Source of the DNA: Cryptomeria japonica
Lineage: Eukaryota; Streptophyta; Pinopsida; Cupressales; Cupressaceae
NCBI RefSeq assembly: GCF_030272615.1
Contig: NC_081414.1
Coordinates: forward strand, 339,492,502 to 339,556,501
Length of the DNA stretch: 64,000 nt
Direction: 5' to 3'
A program made the translations under genes and the position numbers. The notes beneath the pieces are model-generated. The model was not told where the DNA came from. It worked only from the letters and a program-made list of their open reading frames with translations, and did not search any database. This document shows positions 9,019-20,474 of the stretch, one piece after another (positions within the stretch are counted from its first letter, which is position 1; the number at the start of each line of letters is the position of its first letter).

Positions 9019-12000
9019 ATGGTACCTAAGATCCAAGATCCCATTGTTGTTAAGAATGTTGAAAAGTCCTCAGTGAAATACTCTTTGACTCCCAAAATTG
9101 CATCTAAACCGAATGACAAAACTGCATTTTCACTCAGCCCGGATCAAGTTTTGTTAGTCGAAGATGTGAGATTCTTCACCAAATGTTGTGTTGAAGAACT
9201 TGGTCACGTTAAAATCAAAGACACATATGATGAATTGTGCACCTATGGTAAATTGGATAGCAAGTATGAGCAAATTAAGATCAAGGGATTGATTGAAGCC
9301 CTAACCTATCCCCATGTGTTCAAACCCCTGTGGGTCAAGTTTGTTCTGAGCAGAGTTCATGATGATTTCATGTGGTTAGAAGAGAAACCATTTAAGATTA
9401 CCAAAGAAATCATTCATGTGATCATCGGTTACCCTATTTATGATCATGCCCAAGCTCAGAGGATGATATCATAGAAAGAATTGATCAGTTTAACCAGAGT
9501 AGAATTAGATTGCAAAGGACTGAAATTGAACAATGTCACTGATGCAGAATTAAAGTTTTCCATTAGAGTAATTGGTTACTATTTCTTCCAATCGGCAAGG
9601 GAAAATAGTGTACCCTATGCAGCAGTAGACTTAGCATACAAAATTGTGAAAAAGGGAATGAAAATTGATCTTTGTGAAGTATTGTTGAAAAACTTGTTTG
9701 AGAATTTGAACACCATCAGGAAGCCAAAGAAGAACAACTCGGCTAATACACTAAAGTTTGGATCACTACTTGTATGCATGTTTTTCTATTTTGAAAAATT
9801 CTTTCCATAAGTCGGTAAAGTTGTTTGGGAGCTACACCGACCAATCACCCATCAGATCAATGACTTCATCAAGAAGCTAGGTGATAATTTTAATGATATT
9901 ATGGATGATTATTTCAGCAAGTTTCAGGAGAAAATGCATAACAGATACCAGATTCCACCCAAGCTAGTGGAGAAATACAAAGATGATATATGTTTTGAAG
10001 TAGACACTGATTACTGTTATGTGAATGTTGTGGAACCAAGGACTCAATCTTTGCCACCTATGGGTTACGAGATTGATTTTGACATCACACAATAGCAAAT
10101 TGATGCATTTATTACATTAGCAAGGCATGTTACCGAGCTGAGGTATGGAACCTATGAAGAAGTGAAGGAAAAAGATAAAATGAGCATTGTAGTACCCACA
10201 GCTACAAGGAAGGAAACAAAGATGATAAAGGCATTAATAGAGAAATTTGGAGAAGACTCTTCCTCCACACTTGACAAAGGCACTCTAGTTGTTACTGAAG
10301 AGGAATCTAAAGTGCAAGAGGCAGCTATAACACTGAGCATCGAATTGCCTAAGGTAAAAGTGTTGAAAAGAAAGAAGAAGGATACATTAGAAGTATCATC
10401 GACCCCTTCTATTAAGCAACCTAACACAAGAGCATCAGCAGCTTCACCGAGTAAGAAAACAAAGAATGTTGCTACACCTAAGGTAACAAAGACTTACAAG
10501 AAATCTACTCAGAGACTCATTTTGGCAAAAGAGTCTAGTGACATCGAATCTGAGGATGCAAGCAAATTTTAGATTGTTAAGAGCAAGAAGGAAAATGTAC
10601 ATAGTGTTGAAAACTTTTGTGCTAATCTAAAGGAATATGGTGGTTTTGGATCCTTTAGATTTGTTAAATATGAAACTAGAAATGATGATGAAAAGAGACA
10701 AATTGAAGAAGCTATCATCTGCACATATTGATAATAGATGGTAATATGCCCTAGACTCAGAGAAACAGATCAGAGAAAGAAGTCTGGTACATCTCTTTCC
10801 TGATATGTCTGTAGCTGAAATAAAAGAAAATCTGACAACCTACCACACAAAGTTCCTCATCAAACAAAAAGCTTTGAAACTGATGAATGGTCTGTATATT
10901 GAAGTGGAAAATGAGATAAAAGAAAAGTGGTAGGAAATATTTAGAATGAAGAATGCTAGTGAGCAAGCATAAATTGAAATAGTAGATGTCACCGAGCAAG
11001 ATCCTGATATCACCGAGCAAGACCCTGCAGACACCATTCAAATAGATGAAGATATCATGGATACAGAGGCACCGGAATAGGAAATGATAGAAGGCATTGC
11101 ATATGGAAAACTTGTATCCAATGAATTAGTTTTGGAACAAGTTCAGCCTTATCCACTGGTCAATCAACCTACCTCAATGAAAGCCCCTCAAGATATGGAT
11201 CAAGGGACCAAAGGTCACAAGTCTATAGAAGGAGAATCTACTCCTCAGACCACTGGGGAACAGACCTCTTAGGATCCTTCTAGCACTGCAAATGTTGCAA
11301 CTAAGACAACAAGTACCGAGACACCAAAGGACACTTTAGAGGCTAAAGTAACCGACCAAAGTGTTGCCTCTACCGAGCAATCTACCAAGGGTCAACAAGC
11401 CTCACAAGCCATTGTCCTAGCTCAATTGGTGAAAGGTAAAGAAAGGAAAATGAAAAGGCATAGTTTCAAAGTTGATTTGTCAAAACCAATAGTGTTGCTG
11501 AATGTTGATATATCAAAATTAAAAGGGCAAGCACTCATTGATTTCGGTGAACTATGCAAAGCAAAGGCCAAATAAGAAAAAAAAATGGCCATACAAAAGA
11601 AAAATAAAGTAATTTAGAAGGTAAAGACACTATTATCAGATATGTTACCTGAAGCTACAGTGTCAACTGATGTAGCCATCCATATTCAACTGGATGAACT
11701 TCTCAATCAGATAGAGACATCTGGAGTAGATGCATCTGAATATTTGAGCAAGCTAAAAGACAAGGAGCTCACTACAAAAATGATAGAAGAGGTATAGAAA
11801 GCTATAGCTATTGGCAAAGTTAAACTTGTCAAATTTATTGCTGAGTTGACCCCTCAACTCAAGCACATTCTTTATTTATTTCAAAAACTCTGTACACTCT
11901 CTTTATTTATTAAAGATATAAAAAATAAAACAGAAGCAATTGAGAAAGAGATCACCAATCTCTCAAATAAGTTGACCTCAGAGCCCAATTCAGTTTAGAA

Positions 12001-12322
12001 TTTTTATACAAGGTTACAACAGCTCATGGTTCAACAATTGGACCTAAGAAATGAAGAACACAAGATAAGGATGGACATAATGATACTTCAGACATTATTC
12101 CTTCCTCATCTTTCATCCATTCAAGAATAGATTAACCGAGCCACACACCTATCTACTACACAAGAGGGAAGCACATTAGATGGCTTAATTTCTTTATTGG
12201 CTGATATTCAAGCACATAATTCTTTAAGGGACAGTGTAAAGAATGCCCTCTCTGTTGCTCTCACAGAAGCAAGAACAAAGTACAAATCTATTTTTTGACC
12301 AGTTGCCACCACCGAATGGTAA
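9019..12322 (+). pseudogene. Element B ORF2: ~1,100-codon protein of unknown function
   Basis: Starts at ATG 9019 (MVPKIQDPIVVKNVEKSS) and ends at TAA 12320-12322 after ATTEW. One frame runs from 9019 past 10572 with only in-frame TAG breaks (9475, 9808, 10096, 10570). A single-base shift before 11084 moves the rest to another frame. Residues ~1-350 look globular (for example FKPLWVKFVLSRVHDDFMWL, then KPFKITKEIIHVIIGYP). The middle is Ser/Thr/Lys-rich and low in complexity with TEQ repeats. The last ~250 residues are helical coiled coil (TEAIEKEITNLSNKL). No protease, integrase, RT, RNase H or transposase motif is visible. The plan resembles the LTR ORF of the C family, but I see no clear sequence identity. 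A plant-mobile-domain-like relationship is a guess. Function unknown. Confidence 0.7.
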
Positions 12323-12340
12323 CTAAATTTTGATGTTTGT

Positions 12341-12353
12341 CAAAAAGGGGGAG
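12341..12353 (+). other. Upstream polypurine tract-like motif, element B
   Basis: CAAAAAGGGGGAG lies about 340 bp before the true polypurine tract, right after the ORF2 stop. It is nearly the same word as the tract at 12681. Duplicated polypurine motifs are known in some large copia lineages (SIRE/Maximus). Confidence 0.6.
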
Positions 12354-12680
12354 TGATATAGTATTCAAAGTATAGTATCAAACAAAAGGAGTGTAGTATA
12401 CAAGGGGATTATACTGAGCAGAGTGAGCAAAGTATCCAAGAGCAGAGTATACCAAGAAGTGAACAGATCAGTAAGCACAGAACAAGAGTAGCACACAGAA
12501 CATTGATCACCGAGTATGCAAAATCAAAGTGTTGTATAGTATATTGATAAGGGGAGTATATCCGAATATACTATTTCATTGACAAATGTATATATTGTCA
12601 GTTTAGTCAAATTTTGCAAGTATATAGATTTTTGAGTTATAACTTTGAAAGTAGTTTTTGTCAAACATCTCAACTAATGT
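12354..12680 (+). other. AT-rich spacer with GTATAGTAT / AGCAGAGTA words, element B
   Basis: Non-coding 3' region of B. Short words such as AGTATA and GAGCAGAGT recur, and the region carries ACCGAG motifs found throughout the element. No ORF. Confidence 0.5.
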
Positions 12681-12694
12681 CAAAAAGGGGAGAT
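12681..12694 (+). other. Polypurine tract, element B
   Basis: AAAAAGGGGAGAT immediately precedes the 3' LTR start TGTTAC at 12695, the correct position for plus-strand priming. Confidence 0.9.
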
Positions 12695-13834
12695 TGTTAC
12701 TACTTACTAAGGTTGCCATTAGTCTTATGTTCAAAGTTATTCTATATACTCTAGTTGGTTAACTCTACCGAAATATTCAGTCGGTATGAACAACACAGTC
12801 GGTAATAGAAGAAACTAGTCACAGAGCCCAGTATACACCAAGCTATCTACCAAGTATCTTTTCATGTTTACCAAGCAGCAAAGATGACACACCGAGTTGA
12901 TATACACTGAGTGAAACATGTTACCAGATTCATTGAACCTAGACATAAATGTGGAAACGTGTTACAAGATCAAGAAACATAGAACCGTTATCACATTGGA
13001 AATTGCACTTAAAGATTGTGTATGATTTCAAGGTCATCTAACCAATGAAATATTTTTCATGGTTAATCATTTGAGAAAACATGTTTGTAAGATCGAAGCA
13101 ATGAATGGATCACCATCATAAGAGATCTATCTATACAACATGAGTTAAGGATTAAACATGTGTGTGTATGAGTGTATGAAGATTGTTACAGAGACACAGA
13201 GGTCACTAAGAAGGTTTTCAGAGAATAGTCAAAGAACAGAGTAAATAGAAGGGTTTACTGAGTTACTATATACGTTACCGAGGTATGCTGTAAGCAAGGT
13301 AATCTTATTTGAGCACATAGAATCTGCTATAACATTCCAAATGTAAAGTTGCAAATATTTGTAATAATTTCATTGTAATATTTTGAGTTGTAGAGAAACC
13401 TTTAACAGGGTAAAAGACTCTAATCAAGTCTATAAATTGTAAAGCCTCTAACCAGGTGCAGCATTTAGATTAAGTGTTGTAAAAATCCTTTAGAAAGGTA
13501 GATCTAACAGATCTTGATACTCCTAACAGGGTAAGCTATCAGAGATAGCTAAACATGTAGCTCTAACCGAGCACCCTTTATTATTGCAGTAGTGAAGTTG
13601 TGGGTGCCATCCCCACCATAGTTTTTCTCTCTAACCAAGAGTTTCTGCATAACCAAAATATAAGTGTTATGGAGTGAATCATGTATGATTGCTATTCATT
13701 TGTTTTAGCTTTATGTTATGTTACTGCACTATTCAGTTTATGCATAATAGTAAAGATATTGTTGAAGAAATATTTTGAAGAACTGATTCACCCCTCCCCT
13801 CTTAGTACATTAGCTTTCCATATTGGGCCTAACA
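12695..13834 (+). repeat. 3' LTR of element B
   Basis: Matches 5983-7102 throughout and ends CCTAACA at 13834. CpG-containing ACCGAG words in the 5' LTR are several times ACCAAG here, a pattern of CpG decay. The plus-strand frame at 13681-13947 is the LTR tail running into G and is not a gene. Confidence 0.95.
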
Positions 13835-14870
13835 AAATATTACAATGGGAAATGCACATGCATTTAGACACATTTCCTAGAGCTCACTGCTCAAAATACA
13901 ATGACCCAAAAGGCTACAACCCTCAGGGAAATTTCACTACCTTATAATAATGTTTAGACTACAATTTGGTAAAGATGAAATGCAAGAATAACATCTGCTA
14001 ATGCTTGATGATAATTTTGGTTAAGCTCATTTTTCTTCTCTGCAATACCCTCTACTCAATACACCACACTGGAAGATAAATTCACTTGTTCACACATACA
14101 CCACTCTCTGATAATGCGGACTCAACACCCATACATCACCAAACCACTAATTACAAAATTACACCACACGATACATAAATCAACCACTGGACCAATAAAA
14201 TTCCATAGACAATATATCATAGAACCAAATCAACTCCTCGAACATGCACCACCACTACAAATCTCACCAAGATCAACCGCAACACATTACACCACCAAAA
14301 ATACCGTATAACATGAAGAATATCACCGGATCCATAAGATCATCAAGAACGTGCAAAATCATCAATATGGACCATCAAAACAAATAGGAAATGATCAAGA
14401 AACACCAACAAGCTCATTAAAACCATCCATAATAGTTACACCAATACCACTTATTCAAATCTTCATCGATCAACACGCTAACCCTCAAGAACACTTAATA
14501 GGAGTAACTCAAACAAGAAAGATAACTTGTGGAGCACCAAAACATGAACCATCTGAAATGAAGATACACACGAACATCCAAAACACTCTCCCAAATTGCA
14601 ACACAAGATATGATCATACCGGAGCACAATAGATCAAACACTAGAACACTGCATTACTGAACACTAAAAAACCAATCTCCATACCAGAATCCATAACTCA
14701 ATCAAATCACCACATAGCATCATGAAATCAATAAGAATGAAGTATCTCTAGTTGATTCAACATAGAAAATAGATAAACCAACCTAATCAACTCACTACAA
14801 TCACCGAATCACCAAACAACTCTCTACAACACCAGAGCACAGGAATATGTTGACATCAATGACAACAACA
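13835..14870 (-). repeat. 5' LTR of copia element G, remainder
   Basis: Continues the LTR interrupted at 5982. The outer end is placed at 14870, where the minus strand reads TGTTGTTGTCATTGATGTC, a usual copia LTR start. Together with 5748-5982 this gives about 1.27 kb. No second LTR was found, so the end is provisional. Confidence 0.5.
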
Positions 14871-17580
14871 TATCCTAGCAGCAACAATAACCAACAAAAA
14901 GTTGGGAGTACAAAAGGACCAATGGTTGGGAGAAAAAAGGAAAGGAAGAAACCTATAAATCTAGATAATAAAGAAATAGTTGACAAAAACAATGGAAAAC
15001 TTTATGATAATTGACTATAAAGCTAGAGGAAAGAAGTGGAGGTTTAACATAAGACAATTTCTATAAGTTTGATAGAATTCTAAAAATGTACAAATCAGAG
15101 ATATAGGAATAGAAGGAGAATAAAGTGACAATGGCATAATGGGTAAGAGGATGGGAAACATAAATCTTAATTTGTCATTTAAAAACATACAAAAGGATTT
15201 AATAGAAGAAAACAAATGAAAGAGTACCTACATAGAACTTCCAAATTTTTTATGTAGGAATAGAGGTCATGATAGGAGCCTAGATGACCAGAATAACTCC
15301 AATTCTCCATAGAAACTTTGTAACCAAATAAAAACTATGTATAATAAATAGAACCTTCCAACTAAAATTGAGGATTGTTCAACTTATATCAATTAATAGG
15401 AAAATGGAGGTAATTTTGACTGAAGGTGACCAATTCAAAATTTAGTAGATTAATTATATATTTTTTAAATGAAGCCTAAATACACAAAGGGGTTGGGACT
15501 CAATAAAATTTTGGCACTATTAGATTGATTCCCAACATTTTCAACCCAATACATGCATTTTTACTCAAAAATCAAAATAAAAAACAAACATTTATCTTTT
15601 ACTCTATTATTTCTAGATTAAAAAATTACTCCCAACAACCTTTGTTTATTGATTTTCTATTCTACTACTACCTTTGATTTTTATACAAACATAAAATAAT
15701 CTAGTTTTACTATTATCTAGTCATAAATAGTTGTTATTTGTTATATTTTATGGTCACTAATGATGGTTGTTGTTACTGGAACCAAATATGCTAGGAAGAA
15801 AATGAAAGTCACTATTGGAAATGTCTAATTTATGAATCCACAAATCTTATATACTTATATATCTAGTATAATGTAACTCTATGGAACCAACAACTTATTG
15901 GTACATAATAGGTAATAGATGATTGGTTGCTTTCTTTGTATAGGTTTTCAAAAAAAATTCTAAGGGGTCTTCTATAATACATGAGGGTACATCAAAGCAC
16001 AATATTGTATATGGAATAGCCTCAGAAGGAAACTCCTTTTTACTTTGGTCAATTCATTTTTTTCTAAAATGGTGTATCTTCTACACTTATTTTAAAAACC
16101 TCAATATATGGTTTCAATCTAATTAGCTTAAAGAAACAAAATTGGATAAATTTATAATAAAAAATCAATGTTATCACTATTTTATCATCAGAGTATCAAA
16201 GGGTTATGTGTGAGAATATGTTTTGATATTCATAAAATCCTCAAGAGGAAAATATTTACTTTAGTAGACATTACATTGAAAAGAGTTCTAATATCATATA
16301 GGTGGAACTTTCTTGCATATTATCCAAAATATGAAATACTATAAATAATTTTCAAATGGAAAACCAACAAATATTATGATATTGATTGATAGAAATTGAT
16401 TACAAAATAGAACTGATTTCTCTAAAGGATATATTGATTTAGATGGTGAAACCACCTTAGTAAAATACTTTGATAGTGTATACAAATTTAAAATTTATGA
16501 AATAAAAAATTATTACCATATGATATATATTATTTGATTGCAAAATTAATAAAAGGAGACAAATTAGAAAAATATAAGTGATGTAGGAATTATATGGAGA
16601 ATTCCTTTTAGGAAAATAAATCTACAAAATAAAGAGGATAAGAATGTATTAGTCTTCAAAGTCAAGATACATCCATAAACAAACACCCTAAAATTTCTTA
16701 AAAACGTCATTTTTTCTTTAAAATAATCTCATAAAACTACTATCTATGATCTCAATATTTATAAAAATGAGAGATCAATATCACAAATCATTTTTCATAA
16801 TAATGTACCATCAAAATATAGTAAATATAGAAACTCACACATCCAAAATGAAAATGCTCTTCTAAGAATATTAAATGCGATTCTCAATGATTGATTAATA
16901 GTAAAAATAACCTCTATAGTACTAATAAATTACTTTTTTTACTTGTAACCTCAATAGTGGCTCATAACTCAGGGTAGGTATCCAAAAATATCACTCAACT
17001 CATATAGGGTCCATTAATAACATTCATGATGCTCCAAGTTACTAGATTATCATGTTCAATTTGAGAGATTTAATAAAATATGTTTGTAGCCCCCACTACC
17101 AAGTCCACCTATTTCATGAATACAATAACAATTAGTATCAAGATCTTGAAAGAATATAAATTCAAATTACTTTTTAAATTTTACCTCATGCATCAAAGGA
17201 TGCATTCTAGAAGTATGTTGGAGCCATGTGAATGGTACAACAAATTGCAAGGTAAATACCTTATACTAGTTCTAATCAAGTATATGAGATTATTCATAAT
17301 AGCTCAAAGGATTAATGACAAAACATGTGCATATAAATTTTTTATTACAATAAAAAGAGTTAGGAATCTTGTATAATTAAGATATTTTTAAATTACTTGG
17401 ACTAACATATAGTATTAATACAAAACTTTTATTATAATAAAAGGGGTTAAGAATCTTGTATGGTTAAGACTCACAAATAGTAGCAAGCCACTAAACTATT
17501 TATTTATTAATAATAAGAAGTTTATAGTAGACCTAGTTCAAGAGAGCATATCGGTAGGAAAGAGTCAGGAAGAAAACCTC
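14871..17580. other. AT-rich sequence with no recognised feature
   Basis: About 2.7 kb, very AT-rich especially at 15400-17500. I see no LTR pair, polyprotein motif or RNA gene. The short frames (for example 17080-17376) have no recognisable domain and biased composition. Probably old decayed repeat DNA. Confidence 0.5.
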
Positions 17581-18505
17581 TGGGTGTAGCTCAAAATAAA
17601 TTACCTTAAAAACTAAACATGATTACATCAAAACTGCAATGAAGTTAAGTAGCGAAAAAACTTCCTACACTAACCTTGAGAGGAGGGTAATGCAAAAACT
17701 TTTACAGATCATCACAACAGTTACAGAAAATAGAAATAGATATACTAACATTCAAACCATAACACAGTAATTTACGTGGGGAAAACCCTTTCGGGAGAAA
17801 AACCCCACACTCCAAAATTTTCCCAATATATTAATCCGCAATCAAAATAGATTACAATATACTTGCAGACAAATCTCTTTGCAAGAGTATCACTAATCAA
17901 AGATTCAGAGGTAACTCAATAGCCACAAGACTCTTACACACAACCTCTATCTCATGCACCTCATATATAGGAGATACAATACAAGAAACTATCAAATGGT
18001 ATTACAAAACCATGGGCTAAAACCACCCAATAAGGTGTAGCCAGCCTTATCTCCCTTCTAGATGCCCTATGATGTGTCCCTCCCTTTTTACAGCCCGTTT
18101 ATGTGTCCGATGTATTTTATATTTCCTATTTCAGGAGTACAAACTTCTGGAGGCCATAACTTCAGAACTGTGTGTCCTATTGATGAATCGTTTGAAGCAC
18201 CAGAAAGCTCGTGAAGTACTCTATTGCCTCATAGATCTCTATGCCATTTATGCCCACTTTTTAGGGTGTTTTAGGACCTCTAAATTCCTCAAAATCAAAT
18301 TTAAACCTTTCATTGGACCCCTCCAAAATGGAAAATTTAATATCTTCAAAACTAGTTGTGATCTTATGACGTAACTTTAAATGAATGCTTATCTAGCCAA
18401 CCAGAAGCTTCGGGGATAATTTTGCACCATTTCATGTTCAAATGAAAAATTACTATAAATAGTAACCTCATGTAAATGCAAGGTTGAGACACCATTTTCC
18501 CAACA
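17581..18505 (-). repeat. 3' LTR of a minus-strand Ty1/copia element (H)
   Basis: On the minus strand the LTR begins TGTTGGGAAAATGG at 18505, directly after a polypurine tract, and ends near 17581 with ...CCCA. Inside is the block ACGTGGGGAAAACCC (about 17774), common in plant copia LTRs. The left end is approximate because the partner LTR is not in the window. The frame at 18069-18374 lies antisense in this LTR and is not a gene. Confidence 0.6.
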
Positions 18506-18520
18506 AATCTCCCACTTGTC
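18506..18520 (-). other. Polypurine tract of copia element H
   Basis: The minus strand reads GACAAGTGGGAGATT immediately before the LTR start at 18505, the standard copia arrangement. Confidence 0.75.
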
Positions 18521-18562
18521 GAACACCTTGCAAGAAGAAAGGGAGTATTAACACAATAAATT
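18521..18562 (-). other. Stub of element H internal region, cut by element D
   Basis: About 40 bp of internal sequence remain next to the polypurine tract before D begins at 18563. The rest of H should lie beyond the right window edge. Confidence 0.4.
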
Positions 18563-19533
18563 TGTGAGGCCCTACCCCGAGCCGTCATAGTATTGTAGTT
18601 ATTTCTCATGTTTTTGAACTTATTATTGATACTTTATTTTGATGCATTATGGACATAGATTCTATATGATCCAATGGTTGGATAATATTGATATGGTGTA
18701 TGTCACTTATCTTTGATTCACAATACTTTATTTTTTATGCTAGAAATTATGGATGCATGCTTTATAAATGATTAAAGTGCATGATGATTATGATGATGCC
18801 ATTTAGTAGATTATTTGATGTGGATTTTATTGTATAATTGGAAACTTGATTATTATAATTGAAATTGTATGAAAATGTGTGAATTGTATTCTTTTCATAG
18901 GATAATATTATATGTGATTATTGGAATTACTAATGTGCAAAGTGAGATGTGCAGGAAAACTAATCCATGTGACCATGGAAACTATTTGGAGAATCAAGCC
19001 TAAACCTATGTGCGTTTGTGAAGCCAAGGGTTGTCTATTTGGAGAGACAACACCTCATGTGTAAGTGTGTTTTATTTGTAAATTTTTATTCTTGGATGTG
19101 TGTTTAGTTTGAAATTAAATTTATTAATTCCAAGAAAGGGACATTGCCATGTGTATTTAAGTATTATATAATTTTGTGGTGTCACTTGACACATGTGTTA
19201 TGAAGTGAGTTGGCAGTGACATGTCCCTTGGAGGGAATTTGTTTTACCAATGCATTTTTCAAAATATCCTAGTATGGTCCCAAGAAAGTCTTGGATAGGG
19301 AGCCATTAGAAAGGTCAACTCAAGGTTGACCTGTAGGTAAACTTTGGATGAGTTTCTAGAGGGTTAAACTAACTCCTAAGGTTAGGTTAGGGGCATTTTT
19401 AATGGGCCATATGTTATACCTATGGGTAAAGGCCAATTTTAGCCATGTGTCCACTCCCTGGTGACTATCTAATCACCTCAAAAGTTGACTTTTTCGAGAT
19501 GGCCAAATTTCAGCTTTTGAGTATCTTACCTAG
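18563..19533 (+). repeat. Probable 5' LTR of element D, first part (split by C1)
   Basis: Begins TGTGAGGCCCTACCCC and runs without coding frames to the C1 insertion. It should continue at 40149. No partner LTR is in the window. Confidence 0.5.
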
Positions 19534-20370
19534 TGTTGTTCTCAAAATATGATTCCCCTTCAAACTTCTTATAATAAAAGAATAACTGTATGTGTGAGAG
19601 AGAAGACAAGGACAAGGAACTTCCAGAACAACATATGACAAGGTTTGATTAACCTTCTACACTTCAAACTCGTCCAAAGTTCAGGTGGGTATACCTTTTG
19701 TGAACTGAGTTCACACTTTTAAAAGACAAATCCACAGTAAACCAGTATGAAAACCAGTGGATCTTATCACCTTAAAACCAACTGAAACAAAGAAATAAAA
19801 CTTGTACTCATGTTCAATATTGACCTACAAGATGTGTAAAAAGACAACCGCAATAGATACCAGTGCCTTATCCAGGCCACAAAGTCATCTAAGTTTAAAC
19901 AATACTCCCACAATAAAATATCTCCACACATCCTATCATCTCGGCTTCTATAGATCCCCACATATGCCTAACATACGTAAGAATTTTACTTGTACCAAAC
20001 TAAACTGCATTTATCAAATTCAAAGTATCCCACAAAGAATTTACTAATAGAAATGACTCCTGCGTATCTAATTCCCCTCCTGAAGAGAAAACCTAAGAAG
20101 TACATCTACTTGAAGTCACCTTACAACCCATATTCAAAAGGAATAACCCTAGATTACTCAAAATGAAACTAGTAAATATTTGCAAATATACTTGAAGACA
20201 ACACAAAGTCGAAGCTCAAAACTAATGGTCTGTGTATTGATATTATTTTAGAAAGTATTATAAAAACATTTGAATATTCTCCATTAAGACTTAGCAAAAA
20301 GCTCAGATAAATTTTTTGCAGCATTTTCTTACAATTCCTTGCGATCCCTTTTTACTAGTCCTAGTATCCA

Positions 20371-20380
20371 TTTATAATAA
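20371..20380 (-). promoter_or_regulatory. Putative TATA box in the 3' LTR of C1
   Basis: The minus strand reads TTATTATAAATGGATAC, about 95 bp after the LTR ORF stop. The word is conserved in the 5' LTR and in C2, supporting it as the element promoter. If so, the ORF lies in U3. Confidence 0.55.
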
Positions 20381-20474
20381 CATGGATGCATACATAGCTT
20401 TGGACTTCCCTAGGGAAATTGTTACAATCATTACTTATCTCAAGAAGTAGTTACAAAACCTTTTCCAAATGCGG

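Larger units (their letters stand above)
5983..13834 (+). mobile_element. Element B: non-autonomous LTR retrotransposon with two ORFs and no pol
   Basis: A complete 7.85-kb element nested in the LTR of G. It has paired LTRs (1,120 and 1,140 bp, TGTTAC...CCTAACA), a tRNA-Met primer site at 7105, a zinc-knuckle ORF, a long unknown ORF, and a polypurine tract abutting the 3' LTR. The 5-bp flanks are ATATA (left) and AAATA (right), a 4/5 match. No DSG protease, DDE integrase, YxDD reverse transcriptase or RNase H motif occurs in any frame I read, so movement must have depended on another element. The LTR ends, primer site and knuckles suggest a Ty1/copia helper. Confidence 0.85.

Noticed and set aside
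9019-12322. ORF2 of element B as a decayed pol
   Set aside because: No YxDD, DDE, DSG or RNase H motif can be found in any part of it, whereas these survive clearly in C, D and E.
13681-13947. ORF beginning MYDCYSFVLALCYV, also at 6949
   Set aside because: It is the end of the element B LTR in both copies, running into flanking or leader sequence; hydrophobic look is due to AT-rich DNA.
17080-17376. ORF of 98 codons in the AT-rich gap
   Set aside because: No motif, composition follows the AT-rich background, and no second copy supports it.
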